Assembly (NCBI GenBank): GCA_014529385.2
Contig: CM043960.1
Location: 124,845,543 to 124,909,542, forward strand
Direction of reading: 5' to 3'
Source: Adiantum capillus-veneris
Lineage: Eukaryota; Streptophyta; Polypodiopsida; Polypodiales; Pteridaceae
DNA length: 64,000 nt
Position numbers and translations under genes: made by a program. Within the stretch, counting starts at the first letter, position 1; each line of letters opens with the position of its first letter. The notes beneath the pieces are model-generated. The model was not told the DNA's origin. It saw only the letters and a program-made list of their open reading frames with translations, and did not search any database. Below, piece after piece: positions 55,727 through 64,000 of the stretch.

Positions 55727-56908
55727 TCATTCTTCATTGCATTTTTCCAAATGTTCTTCTAGCCATTTTTGGATGTCATTGAAAATGGCATCAACATCGG
55801 CATCACACTCTCCAGCCAACAAGGCATGCCACATGCCATCATAGAGTTTCAAGGTCTTGTCTGTACTCTTGGCAGTCTCAAAGAGAGCTCTACTTACTTC
55901 AGGATCTGTAACTACATCACCCACACCATGCACGACTAGGAAAGGAAGGCTAACCTCATGGAGTCGCTGACTCAGATATAAAGTCACCCTCACCATTTCA
56001 CGCGCAGTGCCAAGGCGTGGTTTTCCCATATAGCGGTTTGGATTTTGTAATGAGAGTTCCAGCTTGGCTGGGTCTTTGAAAGAAAGGGGCCGCAGATCCT
56101 TTGTGGGGACAACACCCCATGTGGGTGCAAGCCAACTGAAAAATGTGAGGAGCTGGGGAAGAGGCCAAGGGGGTTTGATGGTGTCAGATATTTTGCACAT
56201 GGGTGACACCAGAATAGCACCTGCAAAATCTTGTGGGTGCGCAAGGTGGAGGAGGAGGCATATACCACCTCCCAAAGACTCTCCAAACAGAAAGAAAGGA
56301 AGGTCTTTGTACCTGGGATCTTGTTTCTGCACCATGAAGAAGGAATAAAAATCTTCTGCAACAAAGTCGAGATTGGGAACAAAACCTTTGAGTCCCTCTG
56401 AGTAGCCGTGGCCTTCTATGTCCATAGCAAAAGCTGCGTAGCCCATTGTGGCAAAGCGAATGCCAGTATTTCGGAAAGTCCAACTGATATCAGTGGAGTA
56501 GCCATGGATCATGCAGATGCATGCTGAGGGGAAAACATGTGCAGGCTCGAATGTCCTTGTGAAGAGGCGCAGGCCTCTGGGAGAAATGAAGGCGGAAGAC
56601 TTTCCAAGAACTCCAAGCCGTTTGTAGTGCTCCTGTTCATCACATGCCCACGGATTAACGCGCACCTGCTGCTGCTTTTGCTGCGCCTGCACAATCGAAG
56701 AGTCCATCGCTGTCTTACAGTGCCAATGAGCGACATAATGAGAAGCAAACGGTTCGCTGCAAGACAAATGCTGGGCCGGCGGACCTCCACTGCTGAATGT
56801 GGACGTGGGTAAACCAAGGTGCAAAGGTGAGAAGTCAAATATGGAAAGCCCGAGGCTGGCCGTGAAGGTCAAGGGAGGGGACAAATGAGAGCGCATTCGC
56901 AGCGGCAT
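55727..56908 (-). CDS. Monoacylglycerol lipase / caffeoylshikimate esterase-like hydrolase
   Basis: An intact, uninterrupted 393-residue frame for a serine hydrolase of the alpha/beta fold. Visible parts are HGYSTDIS (135-142), DIEGHGYSEGL (163-173), the nucleophile elbow GESLGG with Ser211, Asp331 in HGVGDVVTDP, and His361 in YDGMWHALL, a complete Ser-Asp-His triad. Plant relatives cleave monoacylglycerols or related esters, including caffeoylshikimate in lignin synthesis; the substrate here is unknown. Relatives are usually about 320-350 residues, which fits a start at Met68 (56707; 326 residues). A TATA-like AATATAAGG at 56922-56930 lies too close to the first ATG, also favouring Met68. 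The 67-residue extension (Ser/Pro-rich, few acids) could instead be a plastid transit peptide. It is the only intact host gene recognised, and there is no visible intron. Confidence 0.92.
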   Translation of the reverse strand: MPLRMRSHLSPPLTFTASLGLSIFDFSPLHLGLPTSTFSSGGPPAQHLSCSEPFASHYVAHWHCKTAMDSSIVQAQQKQQQVRVNPWACDEQEHYKRLGVLGKSSAFISPRGLRLFTRTFEPAHVFPSACICMIHGYSTDISWTFRNTGIRFATMGYAAFAMDIEGHGYSEGLKGFVPNLDFVAEDFYSFFMVQKQDPRYKDLPFFLFGESLGGGICLLLHLAHPQDFAGAILVSPMCKISDTIKPPWPLPQLLTFFSWLAPTWGVVPTKDLRPLSFKDPAKLELSLQNPNRYMGKPRLGTAREMVRVTLYLSQRLHEVSLPFLVVHGVGDVVTDPEVSRALFETAKSTDKTLKLYDGMWHALLAGECDADVDAIFNDIQKWLEEHLEKCNEE

Positions 56909-56921
56909 AGTTCTACCCTGG

Positions 56922-56930
56922 CCTTATATT
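56922..56930 (-). promoter_or_regulatory. TATA-like box upstream of the lipase gene
   Basis: AATATAAGG on the - strand, about 15-20 bases before the first ATG. Transcription starting about 30 bases downstream would begin inside the first codons and make Met68 the first good start. Confidence 0.4.
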
Positions 56931-56987
56931 GAATTTGGCCCCTTTACCCTAGTGAAGTGAGCAAACGTTGCCCTCAAACTCCAACTC

Positions 56988-57055
56988 TGTCGAGGTTGGC
57001 AGAGTGGAAAAGCCGCTCTACAGATTGCCTAAGCGTCCACGCTTGAATCCTTTTG
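56988..57055 (+). other. tRNA-like or SINE-like A/B box sequence
   Basis: TTGGCAGAGTGG matches an RNA polymerase III A box (TGGCnnAGTGG). About 40 bases later GCTTGAATCC resembles a B box (GGTTCGAATCC) with mismatches, followed by TTTT. The acceptor arms do not pair, so it is not a functional tRNA. It may be a tRNA pseudogene or SINE head. Confidence 0.35.
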
Positions 57056-57265
57056 ATAGGAAACACCATTTTGCTGACTAGTATGACCGGTCGCCTTCGG
57101 CGACTTCTCTCTCTCTCTCTTTATCGCGTGCACAGGTGCTTCTCTTAGTTTTGGAGTTTAGCCTTCATGTCGTAGATTTCGACACGTGTAAAGGGCTCTC
57201 CTTTCCGCCATATTATGTTAGTTTAGATGCTTGGTGGGGGTTAACCCCAACTTGTGGGAAACCAC

Positions 57266-57371
<106 letters not shown>

Positions 57372-57504
57372 GATGACAACCTCTATGTAATGATCTAAAA
57401 ACACAGGTAGGGGAGTCAGATCCAAGTTTGTCTTCCGTTTCATCAAAGATTTCGATGGATGAGGCCCAAAAAAAGGAAAAGGCCAAATAAGCCATGAGGT
57501 CCAC

Positions 57505-57670
57505 CTTTATAAATTGAAATCTGGTATCGAGTTGGCTACATATGTGAAGAAAGTGCTTGAAGAGAGGATTATTAGCAATAAGGTGGAGTTCACAGATTGG
57601 GTATTACAAAGAGGGAGTTTCATGATGAAATCATTGACTTCCTTAAGAGGAAGAGGCAGATATCTTACTA
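57505..57670 (+). pseudogene. Retroelement polyprotein-like fragment
   Basis: One frame reads YKLKSGIELATYVKKVLEER then KVEFT. After a shift another reads LGITKREFHDEIIDFLKRKR. The pattern resembles a gag-protease segment seen in plant LTR elements, from memory of such proteins. No adjacent LTR is visible. Confidence 0.35.
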
Positions 57671-57679
57671 CCTACAGAA

Positions 57680-58002
57680 TGGGCCAGTAAGGTGTAAGAA
57701 GCCTTGGTCATAGACTACACACTTCCAGAGAATAATATCACATGTAGAAGTCATGTAGGCGTAAATAAAATTCCCTAAATTTGCAAATTCGAGTCGGACT
57801 CTTAGATTAGCTTGCTTAAGTTTTCATGCATGAAGCATCTGCTAAGAGCCCTTTCCCACATGTCAACAAAGCATTGAAGATCACATGCATTTTGAAGAAG
57901 ATTCAAAGCTACCAAAAGCAAAGAAGAAGAGCGTGAAGGGTAACTTCAGCATCAAGTGAAGAGATACTTCACGTAAAACACCAACGGGAAAATTTCCATC
58001 CA

Positions 58003-58033
<31 letters not shown>

Positions 58034-58275
58034 TTTCGTATTAAAAGGACTTGTAACCAAGCACAACATCACACTTTTTTCCCAATGGAGGTGATTTACT
58101 GATTGTGCTTATGTAAAGAGGCAGACATTGGCTTGGAGAATCTCCTAAGCTAGGACCCTTGTAGTTTGCACAATGGAGGAGAAGGGAATTTCCAAGTTTA
58201 ACGTGGAGGGTTTACAAACCTAGCAAACAAGGCTCAAAAGATACAAGACCTTATAAGAAGTAGTCACAAACCACC
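57680..58275. other. No gene recognised; C run at 58004-58033
   Basis: An uninterrupted run of about 30 cytosines lies at 58004-58033. No domain is seen in the flanks. Confidence 0.5.
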
Positions 58276-58279
58276 ACCA

Positions 58280-58920
58280 ACTAATCAAGAGGACACACAA
58301 ATTAGAACAACAAGTGCAATAAATGTAGAAAAAGATGAGCAAATGTTAGGCATCGTCATCATTTCACTTCACGACAACTATGTTCATTTCATTGATGAGT
58401 GCAAAAGTGCACATGAAGCATGGGTTGTCCTTGAGAAAATTTTTGTAGATAAAGTTAAACGGAGTAAAGTTGCCTTAAAAGGCAACTTTATAAACTCACC
58501 ATGGGTGTAAGGGAGGACATACCTAGCTTAGTTAAGTTAAGAGGCTTAAGAGCATCATCACTCAACTTATCTATATCAATTGTGAAGTCCTTGAAGATGA
58601 CAAAGTGGTCATCATTCTAAGTGCACTTTCACCCTCATAGATCAATTAGTCACTATTCTTGAGGAGAAAGATCTAGCCCCAACACTTCAAGACATCATTA
58701 AGTCGCTTCAAGCCAAAGAGAAGAAATAAAAGAGCACATCAAGACATCATTCTCAAGGGAGGACATCACCTTCCGTAGATTTTGCATCATCATCCAATGT
58801 CAAGAAATGCTATGATTGTAGAAGAATGGGACATGTAGCAAAGGATTACTACATCAATAAATTTTGCAGCAAATGTGGGAAGAAGGGCCATCCTCTATCC
58901 AAATGCTAATAAAAGGATCA
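58280..58920 (+). pseudogene. Copia-type gag with two zinc knuckles, decayed
   Basis: The sequence shows EKDEQMLGIVIISLHDNYVHF, DECKSAHEAWVVLEK and KRSKVALKG. After shifts come ILEEKDLAPTLQDIIKSL, then KKCYDCRRMGHVAKDYY (last Cys lost) and CSKCGKKGHPLSKC (a perfect knuckle), ending in TAA. It is the longest remnant of the family also seen at 32.3, 37.2 and 43.1 kb. No LTR, protease or polymerase follows. Confidence 0.75.
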
Positions 58921-58924
58921 AAGC

Positions 58925-60960
58925 AATAGTAGTGGTAGCAAAGCAGCACCAAAGAAAATAAATCGATGAGAGGAGAAACACATGTGGTAGAAGAACAAGA
59001 AGAAGAAGGAAAAAACAATCTTGTTCATGGAAAAAAGACTATGGAGAAAATCGTGCTTTTTTCCTGAGTTTAGATTTAGGATTTGAGGGTCCTAAAGTGT
59101 TGCTAACATTGCAAGGATAGTGCATACTAAGTTTGGTCTTGTTTGGAGCTGATATGCTATTGGTGCTTTCATGTTGATATGTAAATGGATCATTGAAAGA
59201 AGGATCGGGTAATCTGTGGTTAGAACACACATAGAAAGCTTTATTGGATTGTATTGTGTTCATACAAGAGATTGACATGCTCTTGGCATGCCTCCATGCC
59301 CTAGTCGAGTTACATGCTTCTTAGGGTTGACATTATAGTCTTGGGTCCATCTCTTCGTGGAGATGTGATAGGTGATGAACTGTGTAAAATCCCATAGACA
59401 TTGGTGCTGTTGATGAGGAATGAAGTACCTAAACTAGTGTGGACATATACAAACTGACAAAGTTGCATGAGCTAGGCTAGTTAGATAAGCTAGAGTAGGA
59501 GTGGAGGATCGAGGTATCCTTGATCTATGTGTTTTTAGAGGTGAGTTTCTCACCATAAAACTTATAAAGAGATAGAGTAGAGGGTTCTGAGTAAGTGTGG
59601 AGCTTGGTGTGCAGCTTTGTTGGTCATAAGAATAGCGAAGTTTGCACTAAGCTGAAAAAATTCATGCCAGAGTTTTGTGTAGTAAGTTGTTGATTTCAGT
59701 TGTTTTTATGTTATTTTCCTTTGTCATAGTAGTAGGGTAAGTAGAAGAGTTTTCAAAATTACTCTTATCCATTTGGATCTAAGTTGAGTTGAGGGACCAT
59801 CATTTTGACTTTGAAGCCCAAAGTGTGGTTAACGTCCAAGAAAGGAAACACATTATTGCAAGTTGTGATTTGAGGGCAGAGATTGCATGCACAGGAGTGT
59901 GTGAGGGTACAACATCAAACAAAAAATTCAAAAAGTTGATTATCAGCCTTTGCAAGAAAAAAACGCAATTTTTTTTCTATAGAGCTAATAAGAGGAAGTT
60001 TTGCAATCTTTGACTTGACTAGAGTGTCTGACTAGTTTGTTTAAGCACTTGTCTAAAAGTTGGTTGCAAATTGAAGCGTGCAAGAGCTGAGTGACTTGGT
60101 GTCAAGAAGGTCATCTACTTGTTGACTCCACTTCATAAGGTCAAAATAGGATATAGGCAGTCTATTGTGGTTGATAGAGTGTGATAGAAGCACATGCGTT
60201 GGAAAAAGGGAAAAAAGAGCATATCTAGGCAATTCCCAAGAAAAATCGTAATTTTTTCCTGAGATAGCTCCAGAAGTCCAATTTTTTGAATTTTTGCTTG
60301 GGCACATGTATTCATTGGATGCTTGAAAGCTAGTTTGTGCTGGAAAATTGCATGCATGTTTGTGGACACTCACACACACAAAGATTTGAGTGAGAAAGAA
60401 GCGTGACAAGAGCACAACAGACAGTAGAGACAATCAAACTTGACCAAGATTGAGCGAATAACATTCTTTGAGACTGCTAAGTACAGTGCAGCTTTCAAAA
60501 ACCAAATTGGACTCAAAAGCAAGAGGGAGTGAGAAAAATCACATTTTTTTTCTAACCATTTGCTACAGGGATCAAAACATGACAAAGGTCCGGACAAGGG
60601 TACTTCTTACCTCAAGAAAGCAAACCATCAAATCAAAAGTGAGTTTTGACATATAGTTTGACTGTGTGATCAAATCCTAGCTCTCAAACTTGGAAATATT
60701 GCTAAAATTGGAGTTTGAACTTGTGCGCTTTACCGCACGTGTCGGTGGTTGGGAACTTGCCTGTGCATTGTGTGCGAGCCTCATAAGGCTTCAAGCACAC
60801 AACTAGATAGTCCTAGCAAGCTCAAAGAAACAATGGTGTGTCACTCACCACTCAATGCTTCCATCGTGAAGGATCTTGTGCTGTGAAGAAGAGGGAGCCG
60901 TTGCCGATGCCGCGCTCAACAGCCTTACAGCCGCCGATGCCGTCGCAATGCTTGATCACA
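58925..60960. other. No gene recognised
   Basis: Short ORFs only (60053-60433, 60370-60597 and others), on both strands, without domains. TTTTTTTCT tracts near 59970 and 60545 and the TGCATGCACAGGAGTG region show no element boundary. Confidence 0.4.
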
Positions 60961-60966
60961 CATACA

Positions 60967-60968
<2 letters not shown>

Positions 60969-61014
<46 letters not shown>
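60969..61014 (+). repeat. (CT)n microsatellite followed by CA run
   Basis: About 46 bases of CT, then CACACACACATACACACATG to 61039. Confidence 0.95.
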
Positions 61015-61016
<2 letters not shown>

Positions 61017-61039
61017 CATACACACACACATACACACAT

Positions 61040-61342
61040 GAGCACAGGAAGGAGGAGAAGACAGAGATGGAGCAAGAGCACTTCTTAGCTTACACCTCAG
61101 AGAATGAATATTTTTAGGTCAAATGGACCTGTTATAAGAGTTTGACCCATTCACACATGGGCACCCACAATGGCCGATCGTTGCAAAACTACTGTAAAAA
61201 TAAGATAAGTGGTGTGCCCATCATCAACGATCACCTACACACCTATTGGACCGACAAGTCTGGTCCATGACTCAATCAATAAATAATAAGGCGTCTGTTG
61301 AAGGTGATAGGGTGCCCATGAGGGTTAACATGCCCCCCTTCC
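61040..61342 (-). repeat. Possible gypsy 3' LTR start and polypurine tract
   Basis: On the - strand GAAGGGGGGCA (61331-61341) is followed by TGTTAACCCTCATGG, as expected for a polypurine tract and LTR start. The preceding - strand frame reads SEDGIYIRKGGM, like the end of some plant gypsy polyproteins. The far LTR end and a partner LTR are not seen. Confidence 0.3.
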
Positions 61343-61344
61343 TG

Positions 61345-62705
61345 ATGTAGATTCCGTCCTCGGAAGCTATTGAGATGAAGGCCGTTCGCCGAGGTCGAAG
61401 AGCATCCAAGATTGAATGTCCTTAGCCTTCTTCAATCATTGCAAAATCAATCAAAATTGGCACAGTAATTGCATTCTCAGATACAATTAAAAAGCATATG
61501 CAGTTGTAGGTACACAAATTGATTGGTAACATAGTATTAAACAATTTGTCAAGAGTAAACTTTAAACTGTAATATAATCAAACGCATAAGCAATTGTAAA
61601 GGTAAAAACTAGACAAGTATGGGCTCGCTAATTTAACGGTCGAAAGGCACTAGAGGTCACCTATTAATACCATGGGCAAGCTTCTCATTCTCTCTGATCA
61701 ATTAAGCTGTTTAATAGCGAGAGCCAAGTATTTCATGTCCGAGGGCTGACTAGAGGCTATACCTAGAAGACCTTGTAGTTAAGCTACGATAAAAGGAATT
61801 GCTCATGAAATCATCGCCTGACTTATTTCCTTTTCTTTGACCCCTCAAAGTTTTTTCATATTGATTCAATTTTGATGTGTGTGCTTATTTTGTATGTCTT
61901 GGACTTTTTGCCTTTCAAGGAAAAGCGCCCACACTAACCTCTTGAGCTCTAGTACCATAGGCAATACATGTGAGTGAAGTACCAAATGAAGTTGGGATTT
62001 CTCTTCCAGCTTAAGATTTTACATTGTGGCACTTTTGTTTTTTTGTTTGTTTGTTTTTTGTTTTCAACATTTGAATTTTGAACTTTGGGGGTCATGTGAC
62101 ATTGTTTCCCTCCCCAAGCTCATTACACTAGTAAACTCCCTTTATAATACTTAAGCTAAAGGTCATTAGGGACTAAGCCCACTAGAAAGCCCTACCACAT
62201 TGCACAAAATGCTGCCTAAATCGGATTAAGAACCTAAAGTAACCATTGATTAATAGGAAGGCATTCCCCATGGTATTAAGAGAAGATCTCTAACTCCTAA
62301 CTTGGTCAAACTAGCTTAGTCAGATTGTTTGATTCTGAAACCTAGACAAGAGATTATGACAAAAAATTACATAGAATCTAATGTTTAATCTAAGCAACTG
62401 TGCTAAATATTGTGCTACCAATCACATTTAAAGTAGACAAACATTGATGCTAAAAAGAAGACAAGAGGCAATGCTAATGGACAAGAAACACTTTTTTGTG
62501 TTGATGATCTCACTCGATCCCAAGAGTGAACGAGAGAAAGATTCCGTGAAGTTCAAAATCCCAACAATGGCAACGCGTTCTTGTACACACTAGAAAACAC
62601 AAGGAATACCTCTAGGAGGGACATCAGTGGGAAGAGACACCAACCTTTATTGAACAAATCAAACAACATAAGGAACACTAACCTAATTATTTGCACCCCC
62701 CTAGA
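61345..62705. other. No gene recognised
   Basis: AT-rich, with a TTTG-rich tract at about 62037-62065. I saw no coding frame above 85 codons. Confidence 0.4.
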
Positions 62706-62708
62706 GAG

Positions 62709-63068
62709 TCAAGGGAACAGGATATTGAATAGATGGGCGGGTAGCCCTAAGTCTAAACCCCTATCCTCGTCATCGTCGAGAAAAACAAAGTCATCATCCG
62801 TGAGATCATCCATGCCATCCGTGTAATCATGTAACTCTTCCTCATCATTAGAGGCACAAATATTCACTAAGAACGTCATTACACATCTATAGACATCTTG
62901 GTCAAGAGGGTAAGCTTGTGCAATTGGAGAGACGTCCTCTACTAAGTATGGATTAGTCGTGGTCAAGAGATGTATTAGCCATTCTAATTCCTCAAAATTT
63001 CTCTCATATGCTAGCGTATCTATGAAGTCCCATCTAGAGGCAAGAACTGGGTAGACTATGTGAAACAC
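62709..63068 (-). CDS. Unidentified acidic ORF, 119 residues
   Basis: The frame MFHIVYPVLASRWDFIDTL... is Asp/Glu-rich, especially the segment after residue 75 (DEEELHDY, DDLTDDDFVFLDDDEDRG). I recognise no domain, signal peptide or membrane segment. It could be a small gene, a distal exon, or part of an unrecognised element. The long acidic stretch makes it more than random, but support is weak. Confidence 0.25.
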   Translation of the reverse strand: MFHIVYPVLASRWDFIDTLAYERNFEELEWLIHLLTTTNPYLVEDVSPIAQAYPLDQDVYRCVMTFLVNICASNDEEELHDYTDGMDDLTDDDFVFLDDDEDRGLDLGLPAHLFNILFP

Positions 63069-63429
63069 TTGTGAAAAGTAAAGAGGGTACCTCTAACCCA
63101 AAGTAGGAGTGGATGACTCTAGCGTACTAGCCATATCTCTACACAAAGATAGATAATGGTTATAGTGCAAATATTATAAGGGTCATGTTAAAAGGTCGTG
63201 TCCTTGTGCATAATGTGTTTTTATGATTTTGGATCATGTACTAGAACTTGTAGGTTTCTAGCTTTTTGTTTGGTGGCTCTTGCTCTTTTACTTTTTAATT
63301 TTTGTTTTCTTGAGTATAGGGCTATATATATACATTCCCTAAGATTGGGAGATTGAGAGGTCACGGAGGAAGGTTAAGAGGGGAGCAAGTGAATGATGGA
63401 TGTTAGCAAACACTCTCCACTTCCTTGGG

Positions 63430-63960
63430 TAGATCATACTTTTTGAAACGATGTTGTCACCTTTTGAAACCAATTGTTCCAAGTTGTTATGGGTGAAGAC
63501 TTTGACCAATAGTTGTTGACCGCCCTAGGTGTTTCATCTAGTTGCAAGGGTGGTAAGGTACTCTTCCATGATTTTATTTGCAACGTTGTTGTAGGTGGTG
63601 AACTTACAATGGGACGTGCAAATTCTTTTTTATTTGTATGGATATTTACAATGGTAGGTGGAGGCTGTGTTGAAACTTCTATTTTCGTACATGAACTACA
63701 TGAAGAGCAAGAAGCTTCATTTGTTTTTTCTATAATTGAGCTGAGCGAAACAAGTCGTTCTCGCTTGGCACCCAAACTAGCTCCAAAACAGGTGTATAGT
63801 ATACTGTGGTCTTTCCCTTCCCACGATCTTTAATAGGCTTTATCGTTACAGGGTTTGTCTCACATGGATTAGGTGACATGTATGTAAGAACATAATTTAC
63901 GTTTTGGCACCTAGATTTGATCATTTCCTTGATAGTAGCCTTGGGCTTCCAATAGTCTTT
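63430..63960 (-). pseudogene. Unidentified frame-shifted coding-like segment
   Basis: Two frames overlap. 63924-63730 reads IKSRCQNVNYVLTYMSPNP...LELVWVP, and 63775-63434 reads MGAKRERLVSLSSIIEKTNE. A single shift near 63760 would join WVP to the Arg/Lys-rich stretch. The upstream frame extends toward the window edge (DYWKPKATIKEM). It may be a retroelement gag or a broken host exon. I do not recognise it. Confidence 0.3.
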
Positions 63961-64000
63961 TAGGAATCCAACGCAACGTTTTCTTACATTTCTTGGAGTG

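Noticed and set aside
56064-56838. Overlapping ORFs on both strands within the lipase gene
   Set aside because: Shadows of the true frame, which alone carries the complete catalytic triad.

Overview
The window looks like nuclear DNA of a land plant dominated by retrotransposons. The evidence is plant-type Ty1/copia and chromodomain-bearing Ty3/gypsy elements, primer sites matching initiator-Met tRNA, telo-box motifs, long CT and CA microsatellites, and a single plant-type lipase gene. The species cannot be named from this sequence. I found no bacterial operon, CRISPR array, rRNA gene or convincing intact tRNA gene.

Positions 1-26,000 are a nest of LTR retrotransposons, resolved by matching 5-bp target-site duplications (TSDs). 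An old + strand gypsy element (G0) supplies the outermost 5' LTR (1302-16016, split), its primer site and a gag remnant. A solo LTR (C, 1597-2128) and a - strand copia element (C1, 2215-16001, TSD ACCAA) sit inside that LTR. C1 carries two further solo LTRs: A (4735-11917, TSD TTTCC) and B (14170-15383, TSD AATTA). Solo LTR A was itself split by a complete but defective - strand chromodomain gypsy element (G1, 5255-11780, TSD TGGGG). Next to the G0 gag remnant lies a young chromodomain gypsy element (G2, 16743-25389, TSD GTAAG), with 1.48-kb LTRs that are almost identical.

Positions 25,700-43,600 hold decayed material: a copia RNase H tail with its 3' LTR start, fragments of a zinc-knuckle gag family, a 228-bp tandem duplication, degenerate minisatellites, and long CT, CA and C tracts. 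No intact gene is visible there.

Positions 43,658-49,184 are a nearly complete + strand copia element (C2, TSD TCATG, 192-bp LTRs) with recognisable gag, protease, integrase, reverse transcriptase and RNase H, broken by one TAG and two frameshifts. A third, internally deleted - strand copia (C3) lies at about 50.05-52.34 kb. Two promoter-like repeat copies with TATAAATA follow at 53.2-54.5 kb.

The only intact host gene I recognise is at 55,727-56,908 (- strand): an intronless alpha/beta hydrolase of the monoacylglycerol lipase / caffeoylshikimate esterase-like family. The rest of the window (57-64 kb) holds microsatellites, another gag remnant, a possible gypsy 3' LTR junction and two unidentified short ORFs.

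I do not see a new multi-gene system. The signals most worth checking are a 40-45-bp module shared by otherwise different LTRs, the near-absence of TAA among the nonsense codons that interrupt these elements (which points to C-to-T decay at methylated CG/CHG sites), TTAGGG-type telomeric repeats inside an LTR, and an unusual primer-binding site in G2.
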